Source of the DNA: Pseudeuparius sepicola
Taxonomy: Eukaryota; Arthropoda; Insecta; Coleoptera; Anthribidae
Reading direction: 5' to 3'
Assembly (NCBI GenBank): GCA_963920635.1
Contig: OY987302.1
Location: 26,201,278 to 26,265,277, forward strand
DNA: 64,000 nucleotides
The notes under the pieces are model-generated. The model was not told the DNA's origin, searched no databases, and saw nothing but the letters and a program-made list of their open reading frames with translations. A program made the translations under genes and the position numbers. Positions 12,903 to 25,840 of the stretch are shown in pieces; positions within the stretch are counted from its first letter, which is position 1, and every line of letters starts with the position of its first letter.

Positions 12903-13941
12903 CAGGGACCCTTTAAAGTAAGGGGACCCAGCATTACACTTTTCAAAGTGAGGCCGTTTCTTTCCTCATTCTAATGGTCTCAATGATGCCAAGTATGCCA
13001 TTTTATTGGAGAATGTATGAATATAACAGGTAGTTTGATTGTTAGTAAAAATTAATAATGGTTTCCATGATTTCTAAAAATTAGACTTGACAATGTTCGG
13101 TCAACAAACACAGAATATGGCAACTGTCAAATGAATCAAATTCATTTTATATTTGAATTTGGTTTCCTGCAATTATTTCCAGGAATTTAAGTAATATAAG
13201 AATGGTAAGTCAGTGCCGATTTTGCTTATTTGAGAATTTGTCGCTATTGCACCTTGTTACCAGGTTCCTCAAACCATTTGTAATATGTAGGTATAATAGC
13301 TACGTACTTGAACTTTCTTCCCTTGTTGAATGTATCTACCCAAAGAACTTTCACAGATTTCGGGATGGACTAATAAGATTAGATCTTGTACTTAGTTCTA
13401 ATCATGTAGTTTTTCTCGGTGCTTATTATAAAATTTTTGTAATTTTATTTCTCGCCCAAGGTACCTCACAAACATAAAATAAACTTATAGTTGTAGATAA
13501 AAACTGTTTAAAAAAAGACCTGACTGAAGCTACCTGCTTAATAATTTAAAATTTACGAAATACCATTTTTGTTTTGAACTACTTGTAATGCCCACGTAAT
13601 GGGAATTGTAGGATTACTAAAGGTGAGACAAGAAAAATCAGGTTGCAATTATTGGGACTACTGCAGGCGGCCACATTACCTTTAATTGACCATCTGGAAG
13701 CTAGAAAACTTAAAAATTGTGAATTATGATGGGAAATATTTTGCCTCCTTTAGAATCTATGGCACTGGCATGTCACGTAAAACCTGATGGCAGTTCGACA
13801 CTGACATATAATGTAACCTTGTACCAGCCCACTTATGTGGTCTCCTTGGAGTATACAAAAAACAAACTTCCCCTCAAGGCTTCACTTTTCCTATGTGATA
13901 GACTGTGACATGCTGGGTCCCCTTATTTTAAAGAGTCCCTG
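12903..13941 (+). mobile_element. hAT element, copy 2 (longer)
   Basis: A 1039-bp element with the same termini as the 528-bp copy but in opposite orientation. Flanking octamers GTGCCTCA and GTGTCTCC are imperfect, as for an aged target duplication. It retains about 500 bp of interior that the short copy lacks, so the short copy looks like a deletion derivative. The shared 60-codon frame (SMALACHVKPDGSSTLTYN, TLYQPTYVVSLEYTKNKL) ends at 13908. No transposase core was recognised. Confidence 0.88.
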
Positions 13942-14115
13942 GTGTCTCCACATAAAATTTTTAAAAAAGTCGGCTAAATAATTTTTGGGATACAGTGTTG
14001 CACAAACAACTTTTCCCAATTTGCATTACATTAAAAAAAAAACATACCAGCAAGTAGGCCTGGTCAATTAACCAATTTTGACTTGGTAAAAATTATCTGT
14101 CCTTGTTTAATACAA

Positions 14116-14408
14116 GGAAAAACAGATACAGACGCACTGACACCAAGGAATTGCTTCCTCTTGATAACCTTATTCGCAGCCATTATTGTCTAACATTGTG
14201 CCAGACGTTGCAATTTCGCCTTGCACTTTCGGCCAGCTAATTTCAGCTGATTGCATATAATAATGGAAAAACAGATACAGACGCACTGACACCAAGCAAT
14301 TGCTTCCTCTTGGTAACCTTATACGCAGCCATTATTTTCGAACATTGTGCCAGACGTTGCAATTTCGCCTTGCACTTTCGGCCAGCTAATTTCAGCTGAT
14401 TGCATATT
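14116..14408. repeat. 149-bp tandem duplication
   Basis: Two head-to-tail copies, 14116-14264 and 14265-about 14408, differ at only a few positions (for example CCAAGGAATTGC against CCAAGCAATTGC). A simple, fairly recent duplication without coding content. Confidence 0.93.
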
Positions 14409-16251
14409 CCCAAAAAAATTTGTACTACTTCACGCTAGAAATATGAGTACATAGCACTCTTTATCTTATTTTACAGATTTTATTACTTATTTATCGTTTT
14501 AGTTTAGATAATTTCTGAAAATTATTTTCAAGTTATTTTAAAATAGGTATATTTTATATTGGGCAGAGTTGGTGTATTTTCTTCCCTTAAAATTATTTAA
14601 AAATTTGACCAATATTTGATTAATTGACTGGGTAATTATTATTGTAGAAACATTCTTGCAACGAAACTAAGGTCTGATTTAAATTCAGTTTTCATAATAT
14701 TTAAACAAATAATACATACCACAGAAAAGTCAGGGATCAGAGAGGTCATAAGCTAGTGGCAGATCATGTTAAAACACATTGTTTTTAAATTGTATCATTA
14801 AATAGGGAAATCCAGTGCAGCAGAATGTGTTCAAAAAAAATTTAAGAACTCTTAATTATTTGCAACTGAAATATTTGGCTCCGAACGCGAGCTTCCAAAG
14901 CTCGCTTTTGAAAATACCACTTTATGGTTCCTCTGTTCCCTATTATTTTGTAATTAATAACTTTTATGACACATGTGGATTATAAATTCATCTTTCAGGT
15001 TGCTTCTCCGTAGTAGGAAATTAACATTGTTTAATAACAGCCAATGTCACTTGAGGTAAAGAACACGGAATTTGTTTAATAGCTACTAGTGCCATTTTGT
15101 AACAGAACAATATATAAATTATTGATATATTATACTTATATTTACACCATTATTTATTGTACAAATGAAATATACAATGCCTTTAAGACAAATGTAATAG
15201 TTTTTTTTCCTAAAACACACCAAATAGACATGGAGCCCAGCTAAGATGTTACAATTGATTTTCATTCGCTCTGAATTTTTTACTTTGATCTAGGTATCTA
15301 CAAATTTTCAGTTTGTTTCGGTGAATTTTCCTTCGAAGTCATAAAAAAGAGCAAAACATTCCTTTTCCAGCTATTGAATCCTTCCACCAATCAACGTGGT
15401 GGCACAGTACCTATACAGAATAGCTACACTATCTCAAATATTTTGCATGCTTCAACTAACTTTGACTCTGCTTACTCTCGGCTCGCAGAGGGCTTGTTGT
15501 AACCGAATTTTAGTTATGGTGCTGAAAACCCCAGGCAATTTTATATTTTTCTAAATAATTTGTTACAAAGTCTAACCAAAAGTTCCAGAAATACCTATTT
15601 CATGTGAGAACACTGTACTTTGTTATGAATCAGACCGGATAATATCAGATATCAGGTAAGTTTAGAAACATGTTCAAACCCATGTTGTATACATGCCTCT
15701 GCGAAGATACTCCAACGGATATCAGGTAACTTGATACACTATTTTGATTACTTTTTGACTTTAAATATTGTTTGCCATAATTTTGGGCAGTTGTATTTCA
15801 TCAATTGACTAATTTATGTGCTAATAGATTCACTATTATTCTTGGATTATTTTGAGCCATATTCACTTACTATTTTCTACAAGTTCTGTTACCATTTTGA
15901 GCCATAATCAAGTTATGATTGCCATATAAATTTGAAATAACTTCAGTGGCAATTGATTTTACAAGAGTAGCTCGAAAACAGGCACCTTGGCAATAAAATA
16001 GGAGACAAAACATGTTGTTTTACCATTTAAACCTAACCTGGTATGAGTAGTAGAAAGAGATGAAGCAGACAGATGCAATGGATTTTTTTTACTTGGTTCT
16101 AAAAAAGGATTTTTAAAGCATTTTACATATTTTCTCCGGGCTTAAGGTTCTTGAACATATGTGAAATAATACCAATAAAACAACTTATAATTTAAAAAAA
16201 AACAGTTTCAAGAGCAATGCGTAAAATTTTACAATTAAAATAAAACCTTAC
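14409..16251. other. No gene seen
   Basis: About 1.8 kb of AT-rich sequence. No frame with a recognisable domain, no clear inverted or tandem repeat. Confidence 0.5.
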
Positions 16252-16468
16252 TATAGTCCACCTTACGAGAGAATACGAGCCTCAAGAATCTTTACTGGGC
16301 TTGCTAGGCGTTGCCGGATCGCAAAAAACCTGTACAATTCTGGTGCACTAGTGTAATGGCTTTGGTTTATTATATTTCCCAAGGAGAATTATATTTCGAA
16401 GTTTGGCAACATTAGAAATTTTTTACTCCCATTTTTGAGGCTCGTATTCTCTCGTAAGGTGGACTATA
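16252..16468. mobile_element. 217-bp MITE
   Basis: Inverted termini TATAGTCCACCTTACGAGAG and complement, about 32 bp each, nearly perfect, with TA at the border. Size and TA flank fit a Tc1/mariner-type MITE. No coding content. Confidence 0.88.
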
Positions 16469-17379
16469 CTAAAATTATTGTCTTTGTGCACATCAACATA
16501 AATGCTCAAAAAATTCACGTTTGAAGAGTTCATATTCGCATAGATTGCATGCATGCTTAGACAAACTTGCAGCTTTTACTCGAGTTTAGGATTGTGTGGA
16601 TCTTCCCAATGGTCCGGGCACTTCCATGCCGTTCGTCAAGTGAACTGCTGGGTCTGTTGCAACCTGAAGTCGTTGCTGGAATAGCAATCTTCCTACGAAT
16701 TTGCTTCTTCAGTACTTTGCGTCATCCACATTGACTGCTGGAGTAGCTGCAACCTGGTTATGGAACTATTGCTGGGACAATACCGCCACTCTCTCCCCTC
16801 GACTGGGCTTCTTTTTGTCCCATTGTTATCGTTACATGCAACCATGGGGTTTTTATCATACCCGCTTAAATCTAAAACTAACCTAAAGTTGGGTGCTCTA
16901 CACAGGGAAGATGGATACTGCAGTAAAAACAAATGACTGCATGCTCGCCTAATATAGGTATTATTACCAATACTTGCATGGTTGGCCACTTTTGCGGTGA
17001 AATGCAATGCTTAGCAGTGCCATAATTCCAGAGATCTTAGGATATACTTGCGTAAATAATATGGCCTTTTAGAGATTTTTTAAAGATATTAGACGCACAT
17101 TAAGCATTAAAAAACAACCTTAAAAACCTTAAAAGTGAAATATGTTAGTCTGTAGATAGTATAATATTTTGAAAACTGCGAGGCGCCTATGTTCTATATT
17201 CCTTTTATCAAGCCGATTAGAGTTTGTATGCTGTTTCAATTGACTTTAACAAAAAGTATACTGTATTCTCTAACTAAACTTTGAGTGCGTCTCTAATCTA
17301 TTGAGTAGATTGAAGTATTTATTGCACAATTTTTTGTGACCTACATGGATTATAAAAGGTTTAATCTTGAAAAATTTTT
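16469..17379. other. No gene seen; locally GC-richer
   Basis: 16600-17000 is richer in GC than its surroundings and keeps a 104-codon frame open on the - strand, with RLVLDLSGYDKNP in it. That short string is not enough to assign a family, and there are no splice or promoter signals I can support. Confidence 0.4.
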
Positions 17380-19176
17380 TTTTGTTTTGTATTTTGGCTG
17401 CAGCGTTGCCAAGATATCGAATTTTTCTTGGAATTTAGGGACTTCATGGAGGTTATGGAAACTGAATGCTGTATCTTTATTTTAATAGATATCAAAGATA
17501 TATTTTAGCCGAAGTATGACAGCACAACCGTGTGTGGTGTGGTATGTCGAAATTGATTTTTGCATATACAGTGTGTTCATAACAGGCTCTCAAAATCAGA
17601 TAATTTCAAACAGCAATAACTTATTTTTTTCAAATGGAATGACCCATATTCCTATATTTTGTTGGATGCCGGCGTCCAAGCCCCACATTTTATGTAAATA
17701 ACATCCTATAACAAAAACTACCCGTTTTCGAGATATTTAGTATTTAAGAAAATTTCTTTGCATTTTTCATTCAGGTGAGAAGGTTTTATCAAGCAAGCCA
17801 TAACTATTTTTCCAGACAGTGTCAGAAATAATTGTCATTTTAGATAATACGGGACATGAAATTCCTATACCCGTATACAGTATGTCCACGGATAGACATC
17901 CCAAGAGGACAAATGGACCAAAAATTTCATTTTTCGACAAAAAGTCATTCTAAAAGTTTCTGCTTCTCGGAAAAATATGGTCCACGAAGAGAATTTTCAA
18001 TTTTTTATACAGGGTGTCCAAAAAATACAAAAACATGAAATGCAATCAAGATTAAACTGCCTTTATTTTTAAAAATATCAAAAACTTTTACTTAGAAAAG
18101 TTGTTTAGAATTAGAAGATGTGTCTGATTGTCACTTTTCAAACAAATCAGCCAACTCCGATTTTTTGATTTCCAAGTGTGAAATTCCTTTGTTTTTAAAA
18201 ATATCAAAAATATTTAGAAAAGTTGTTTAGAATTAAAAGACGTGTCAGAGGGTAATTTTTTACCCATTTAAGTCAAAGTCGTCCGATTTGCTTAAAAAGT
18301 TACAATCAGACACGTCTTTTAATTCTAAACAACTTTTTTAAATAAATATTTTTGATAATTTTAAACACAAAGGAGTTTCACACTTGGAAATAAAAAAACG
18401 GAGTTGGCTGATTTCTTTGAAAAGTGACACATCTTTTAATTCTAAACAACTTTTCTAAGTAAAAGTTTTTGATATTTTTAAAAATAAAGGCAGTTTATTC
18501 TTGATCCAATTTCATGTTTTTGTATTTTTTGGACACCCTGTATAAAAAAATTGAAAATTCTCTTGGTGGATCATATTTTTCCGAGAAGCAGAAACTTTTA
18601 GAATGACTTTTTGTCGAAAAATGAAATTTTTGGTCCATTTGTCCTCTTGCGATGTCTATCCGTGGACATACTGTATACGGGTATAGGAATTTTATGTCCC
18701 GTATTATCTAAAATAACAATTATTTCTGACCCTGTCTGGAAAAATAGTTATGGCTTGCTTGATAAAACCTTCTCACATGAATGAAAAATGCAAAGAAATT
18801 TTCTTAAATACTAAATATCTCGAAAACGGGTAGTTTTTGTTATAGGATGTTATTTACATAAAATGTGGGGCTTGGACGCCGGCATCCAACAAAATATAGA
18901 AATATGGGTCATTCCATTTGAAAAAAAAAAAAGTTATTGTTGTTTGAAATTATCCGATTTTGAGAGCCTGTTATGAACACACTGTATATGCAAAAACCAA
19001 TTTCGACATATCACACCTCACACAGTTGTGCTGTCATACTTCGACTAAAATATATCTTTGATATCTATTAAAATAACGATACAGCATTCAGTTTCCATAA
19101 CCTCCACGAAGTCCCTAAATTCCAAGAAAAATTCGATATCTTGGCAACGCTGCATCCAAAATACAAAACAAAAAAA
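17380..19176. repeat. 1.8-kb concentric palindrome
   Basis: The left arm (17380-18247) is inverted in the right arm (18308-19176) with about 60 bases between. Arms are roughly 870 bp and closely similar. Three concentric shells are each marked by a TATACAG word: TATACAGTGTGTTC at about 17570 and complement near 18980, TATACAGTATGTCC at about 17876 and complement near 18670, TATACAGGGTGTCC at about 18008 and complement near 18535. This looks like repeated foldback units stacked inside one another. No protein. Confidence 0.93.
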
Positions 19177-19430
19177 CGGTTCTGTAGAAAATTTCATGTA
19201 GAATGCAAATATTCCAAAGGATTAATGCAATTGTCAAAATCTAAATATTTTATTTTTGTCCTGCAAATATGAATCGCCCTGTATATGTGAAAATAAAAGA
19301 GAGGTTACGTTCACTGCCAACCTTACAACTTTTGTATTCAAGTTTTTTTGTATCTCTTACGGTTCCTGAGATCCAGGGGGTAGGACAAACTATTTGGGAC
19401 ACCCTGTACCTAAATAAGTTAAACGACAGA
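19177..19430. other. No gene seen; contains GGGACACCCTGTACC
   Basis: A single copy of the ACAGGGTGTCC motif (complement strand) lies at 19398-19412. Nothing else is recognisable. Confidence 0.5.
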
Positions 19431-19710
19431 GACCGAGTGACATGGAAAAGAAGGAGGCAAGTAGCCAAATTTCACGTAGGTGGCCTCATAGGTGGCTGCC
19501 ACTCTGCGCCCACGTTTTTGCCACGTGGATGGAATGTAATGGTATAAGTTACAAAAACGTGGTGGCAACGTGGCAGCCACCCAAAAATGTTTCCCCATTT
19601 TGGTGGCAGCCACGTTATAGAAAGGTTCCTACAACCTGTCGGCCACTATTGATAAACACTTTAAAGTTTCTACGGTAGTGGTCGTTACGTGGCGGCCACT
19701 AAAAATGCTA
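19431..19710. repeat. Cluster of GTGGC/GCCAC palindromic words
   Basis: At least eight occurrences of GTGGC or GCCAC, several joined as the near-palindromes GTGGCTGCCAC, GTGGCAGCCAC and GTGGCGGCCAC, lie within 280 bases together with CACGTGG and AACGTGG. Spacing is irregular. It may be a degenerate internal-repeat region of an element, or a site cluster for a DNA-binding protein. Confidence 0.6.
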
Positions 19711-20429
19711 CTTGGGTATATAGAGGATGGTCCATTGAAAAATTTTGTACAGAGACATTTTTGAAGTATAAACTGTTTGAAAAAATTTAAGAATATATGA
19801 GATCTCCACGAAACACATTATTTTAAAATGTGCCAATGCACCTAATATTTTTTTGTTCTAATAAAAAAGAACATTTTTTACATATTTGTTGAAATTATAC
19901 TCAAAACTATAATGAAGTCTTTGATAATATCAATTGTACAGATATAAGTTGTTGATATCCTTAACTTTTTTCAATCAATTTATTTCGTATTTCATTTTTT
20001 TTTAAATGAGAGCATACTTACCAAGTCTGATGTCATTGAAGAGATTCGTTTTGTTGGCAATAAAGTGCTAAACAGCACTTATTATGAAATCTGGTGACAT
20101 TTTTGGAAATCGCTCAGACACATTGATTTTCTTTGAGCATTTTGGGGCATATGTATTTAAAAAAATAGTACCTAGGCATTATAGTGCAGTCAAGATGTAA
20201 GAGCCTGTGAGTTTTTTTAAGGGGATTTTTTTGATGATTTTTATTCATTTTTAACATACTAATGATGAAATTAAGTATAAGAGCTACATTTATAATGTTG
20301 GCAACCATTTTGTAATATGGCAGCTGCCATTCATATCCACAACCTAAATCCTGAAAAAATATTCGGTACGATTTGTTTTAAATCTTACCAGTTGGTAATT
20401 TTTAGCGTGTCCGCATTTGCTTGTAAACA
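19711..20429. other. No gene seen
   Basis: AT-rich sequence without a recognisable frame or repeat. Confidence 0.5.
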
Positions 20430-22985
20430 CTTTATAAATCTATGAAGAGCTGAATATAATTTGGCATTATATATTTTTTTAGAGTCTCCTAAGGGAAGAT
20501 ATCTCACAAACACTACTATTTCAATCGGGTGATTATTCCATGGCCAGCTATGATTTCTTTAAATGACCAATTTTCAGAATATCATATTAGGCATTCTTTT
20601 AAAAATAAAATGGATAGCGCCATCCAATTGGCCATAGCTCAATACTTTTAGTGCAAAATATCAATACAAGTTATACAGGGCGTTCACAAAGGGGGCACAG
20701 GTTGATGATCTTTTTTTGCAAATCGTTAAGCTTTGCCTAAGGCATTATTGTACGTACCTACTATAGCTAGTCTAGCTCATACAGGATGTTCATAAAAAAA
20801 TCAAATGTGATGAAAAAATCATTTATTAAAAAAATCATCTAAAGAAAAAATGGATTTAACATTAGCCCCCTAGGTAACTGTCGACGCTCATGGCATTCAT
20901 GGCACACCTGATTTGTTTGATATGTTCCAAGGTGATGAATAAAGTGTAATAAAGGATGGAGGATGATGCCTCCAATTTTAAGGAAATTTATTTATTTATT
21001 TATTGCTCCAAGAAAATTACAATTACAATAATTAATATTACATACATACGCACGAGGAGTCCTTAAAGGACTTGTGTGTGCGACTTAACTTATAGAGAAA
21101 GTAAAACTTAGCAAATACACAAGTTAATAAGAATACAAGTAGAAATAAAAAATGAAATACAAGGATACAAAAATAAAATGTAAAGCACCAAATGGTGCAC
21201 CAAGCATAAAGTAGTATAGTCACATTTCACATATGGTTGCACTTAGCAAGTTCTTTGCTCTTACCAGTAAATTATTATTGACTTGGCTGAGTGATTCAGT
21301 TACAGAGAGAGAGCAAAACTTAACTAATACAAAGTTAAAAATGATACAAATATACCTGGAAATGGATTTTGGGACAATTACGCCAACTCCAACTGAGTAA
21401 CGCTGGTACATAAAACATGATAAAACCTCCTGATCCAGTCCTGTAACCTCACCTTAAAGACATTAAATCTTAAACATCTAATCTCCACTGGCAACATGTT
21501 CCAGACCCTAGGTGCGAGGTAGTGTGGATGTCTCTGGGACCAGGAAAAGGAGAACCTGGGCACCAAAACATTGCCAGCACCAGCTGTTCTTGTGTGGAGA
21601 CTAGGATGTCCAAGAGGACGTTGAAATAAGTCCTGTTTTACGTAAAACTTTAATGTGTGTAAGATGTATAACTGTCTAGTATTTAGAAGACCACTTTCTG
21701 TGAAAAGTAAGATAGAAGGATATCTATTAGGTTTGGACATAATGATTTTTATAATTTGCTTTTGGGCCGAACTGACCGAAGCCAAGACATTTTTGCATGC
21801 AGCGCCCCAAACCAGGATCCCATAGGTCATCACAGATTCTACTAAAGACTTATATACGTTTTTAAGACTATTTAAGGACAGGATTTGTCTAAGTAAGTAA
21901 AACTTATACGATACTTAGACTTACTTAGACCGTGACCTGTGGCACACCAAAACCCACCTCTCTCTGATCACTACATGTGTTACCAATTTTCACTTGCTGG
22001 GTCCTGCCTGATAGATAAGATCCGAACAATTCATTGGCCTTACCCCGAATACCCGCCGAATCTAATTTCGAGAGGAGGATGTGGTGCGCCCCAGTGTCGA
22101 AAGCCTTAGTAATATCAAGGAAAATACCCATTGACTTCATACCCGACTCCCTGCAATCAATGACAAAGGAGGAGACCTCCAATAGGGCATTCTCAGTTGA
22201 GCAATTTTCCTTAAACCCATATTGGCTTTTAGAAATGATGTTAGATTTTTTAAGGAAGTCACACAGCCTTGTCTTGATACACTTTTCAATTACCTTGTTT
22301 AAGTTGCTAGTGATAGCTATAGGCCGATAATTACCAATGTTCTTTCTGTCACCAGACTTGTAAATAGGAATTATTGTACTACGTTTGAATGTATTAGGGT
22401 ATATGCATGTCGACAAAATAGAATTAATCAGGCACTTGAAGGGCTTAATCAGGGCACGATTGTTTGCCTTCAAAATATCAACCTCAATACCGTCTTCACC
22501 TCTTGTTAATGTTTAAATTAAGTATGTTTTCCCAAGGGGGACTGACAGAATGCAGTGGGATCCGGAATTTTGTCTTTAAATATTTTTTAAATACAAATTT
22601 TTTCGTCTAATTTAATTTTTTTTAAACACCCTGTATGAGCTAGACTACCTACAATTATTTACTGAGGTATTCCTCAGGCAAAGCTTAATCAATTTGCAAA
22701 AAAAGATCACCAACTTGTGCCCGTGGTTTATATAGGGAAATTTTTTTTTTTTAAATTTTGGCTCCACTTTGTGAACAACCTGCATTTATATTTTATACTA
22801 AAGGTTTGAGCTATGGCCAATTCGGTGGCACCATCTATTTTATTCTTAAAAAATGCCTAATATGATATTCTCAAAATTGGTAATTTACAGAAATCGTAGC
22901 TAGTCATGGAATAATCACCCAATCGAGATAGTAGTGTCTGTGAGATAGGTGAATATAAAAAAATATATAATGCCGAATTTTACTA
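20430..22985. repeat. Foldback split by a LINE insertion
   Basis: The arm at about 20430-20805 returns inverted at about 22620-22985. Two concentric motif pairs are visible: TATACAGGGCGTTCACAAAG near 20675 with its complement near 22780, and CATACAGGATGTTC near 20787 with ACACCCTGTATG near 22628. The loop was invaded by the non-LTR retrotransposon fragment at 20985-22510. Confidence 0.88.
20985..22510 (-). pseudogene. Non-LTR retrotransposon remnant (Jockey/CR1-like)
   Basis: A reverse-transcriptase fragment read leftwards, truncated at its 5' end near 22510. 22473-21925 covers the fingers/palm start (YRPIAITSN, KSQYGFKENCSTENAL, then FLDITKAFDT, the first catalytic Asp block) up to GFGVPQ. 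The next stretch, which should hold the FADD/YADD box, is missing, and the frame resumes at 21833 in the thumb and C-terminal part (TYGILVWG, LAPRVWNMLPVEIR). The 3' end is an AAAT-type tail (TTTATTTATTTATT on the + strand at 20987-21003). Dead copy. The superfamily is clear; the clade is my best guess. Confidence 0.85.
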
Positions 22986-24415
22986 TACCAAAATCAAATA
23001 ACTCTGACCCCTGATGTAAGCAAGAGCACGTGGTGTTAAAATATTCCACAGAGCCACACTTAGGCACAACCTTTATTTCATGTTACTTTTATAATTGTTA
23101 CGTTAAAATATTTTGGAAAAAAATTATTGGCTTCATTAAAATAGTCCAAAACATCGATAACATTATTTGTGGCAGTATCAAAATTTCTCAGACGCATGTG
23201 AAAACAACAAGATAAAACCGCATAAATACATTTGTGATCGAATATATCCCTGTTGTCAGGCACGCACGATATTTTGTGGCCTATAGACCAATCGCCTTAT
23301 TTCACAGAACGTCATCGAACATGTGCTTTTATTTACGCCAGGCGTCAGAGTTACTTGATTCGAGTATAGGCCTATTTATAGAGCGTTCACAGGCAAATGA
23401 GGACACACTGTATAGGTCGAGCCTTTGACCCATACTAATACATAATAGGAGCGAAGCGCAGAATTGACGGGAGGGACGTCAATCAGCATGCCGGTTTTAA
23501 ACAGAATGAGAGCCGTATTCAAATATATTGTTTTATTGATGCAAAATATATTATCATTTGTTTAATTTTCAACATTCCTGATTCAATATTAGTAAGTGGT
23601 TCGAATTTCACTAGGCTCTTGCGAATTTGAGACCCTATTTACGGCTTATATCAATATAATTATGCTTTGGGACATATTGTAAGATTATTTTCATACATGA
23701 TGGTTTTAAATATTTGAACAGTTTTGGATTAATTTGATAGTATCAATATAATATTTGGACATTTTGTGAAATAGAAGCAAGTTGCAAGAGTATAAAATGG
23801 GGGGAAATTTGAAAAATCGATTGACACATAATTTTGGGGTTTTCTGGACAAATAATCCAATTTTTACTATCTATTTTGAAATTGGGTAAGTTTCGTTAAT
23901 ATGAACAATTATGATGAGAATTTGAAAAATCGAGGATGAACAACACCGAAAAGAAAACAGCTAGGTATAAAAACAAGTAAACAAGTGTTAAAAAAAAATA
24001 GATCAAAATCTGATGATAAGTACCTACAAATTTTATGGGGGTGTTCCGGTTTTAAGTGGGTTGCATTGTATATAGTTAGTTATTGAAGTTTTTCTCAATT
24101 TTATATGCATTACGCCCTTCATCTGACAGAGTTGTCTTATGTTTTTTTACCAAAAATATTATTTTCTGTTTTCCTTAATGTATTCAAGTATTTGGGGCCG
24201 CGATGGAGTCGCTCGTACCGGGGCTGACTTTTTAGACTGCATGTTAGTTAAATAACGCCAGGTTAAATTAACAAAACGAAAAGATATATTTGTGAAATAA
24301 TACATGTAAATGTTTTAAATTAAAATTTAATTTTATTTACTTTTATTAAATGTTCATTATTTGTCATATCCAACCCACAATAACTTCAAAATTTCAATTC
24401 GTGGAGTACTTCTAA
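22986..24415. other. No gene seen
   Basis: About 1.4 kb of AT-rich sequence. I see only a lone GAGGACACACTGTATAGG near 23400 that recalls the end of the hairpin near 6456. No coding evidence. Confidence 0.5.
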
Positions 24416-24996
24416 AGGCCGGTCCACACGCAACGATGTATCGTACGATTTGCATGCGCAAGTAAATCGTTACAAATTCAGCGTGTCCACATTATAACAA
24501 CTTATCGTAGTCAAGCTGCAATTTTTGCTTGATACAATAATCATGGAGGAAGGGTTTTTGGAGTATTTTGACATTTTGTTTAAATGTTAAAAGGAAAAGA
24601 GAAATCAGGAAACGTTTAAATAGAACTAGATGGTCTAAAGCATGGTTATTGAAACAAAGTCTATTTTACATTGAATTCTATTATAAAATTATGCGAAATG
24701 GTCGACATATTTTTTAACAAATTTAAAATAAATCAGGTATTGTTTTAGTTTTAATTAATTTAATAATTTCCGGACTAAAAATAGATAGGAGTCAGCTACC
24801 GTCGCACCTAAAAACTGTACAAATCTCGGACAAGCGTACACACGTTATGATTTGCATGCGCAAATCTAGTTTTTCGGCTCAGACTTTCAACTCCGACGTC
24901 CAACTTTGCACAGTTCTAAACACGCAACGATTTATCTGTAACGATTTACTTGTGCATGCAAATCGTACGATACATCATTGCGTGTGGATCGGCCTT
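24416..24996. mobile_element. PIF/Harbinger-type non-autonomous element
   Basis: A 581-bp element with inverted termini AGGCCGGTCCACACGCAACG and a flanking TAA on both sides, the three-base TWA target typical of PIF/Harbinger. The inverted ends extend about 60 bp and include ATCGTACGATTTGCATGCGC. No transposase or MADF frame inside. Confidence 0.82.
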
Positions 24997-25840
24997 TAAG
25001 AATGGTTTGCATTCTGCACCCATTAAAAAAGTAGGCATTGAAAAACCAATTATGCAGTTTTATCTTGACAGTTTATACAATGTACAATTAACATTGAAAT
25101 TGGTTGAAATTATTAGGCTGAGTTGTGAAAATTTTACAAGTTTTAGTGGCCCAAATTTGTAATGAGCAACATATAAGCTGGTCACAGACGGGCGTAATTG
25201 TCTTAAAACATCAACACGCATTCATGGACGCCCGTTCAACAACGTCCATCTGTGGTGATAATACCGCCAGGTACTTGAATGCGCGTTGAAAAAGTACGAC
25301 GCACTTTTGAACCTGGTCTCGCTGAAAACATGTGTGTGCATTGATGAATGCAAGTTGATGTTTCACTGTGTGTGTTAACAAACGCGCAACATTACCGCGG
25401 TTTTCTTCAGTGAAGTAGATATATACTATTTTAAAATTCCTTCTGTCAGCTCGAGTCTATTAATAATTTTTGATTATTCCGGATTTATTACAATAAACAC
25501 TTCAAATTTTGTTTATTATCGCACTATAAATATATTTTCTCCTCGGATATAATAAATGTAGTTACTACTTACCAGACAGTTTTTTTACATAGAAGCACAG
25601 ACCTATATACCTTCGCTACAGACTGTGCCTCGACGTATATTTTTAGGCGAACCCAAAAGGATGCCAAGTCCCTGGAGTTGGCATCCTTTGTGGGAATTCG
25701 TACAAATATTTCCACTACCGTCCCATAGAGGTCGCTGAGTTCTACATCTTTCCACTCGTCGTTGCCAAATGTCGCCTATCCGGCCCATTTTAGGGATAAA
25801 AATACATCTGCATACAAGCAGATGTATTATGTACATAAAC

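Noticed and set aside
16693..17007. 104-codon - strand frame with RLVLDLSGYDKN, possibly retroelement-like
   Set aside because: The match is one short string; no neighbouring catalytic motifs support it.
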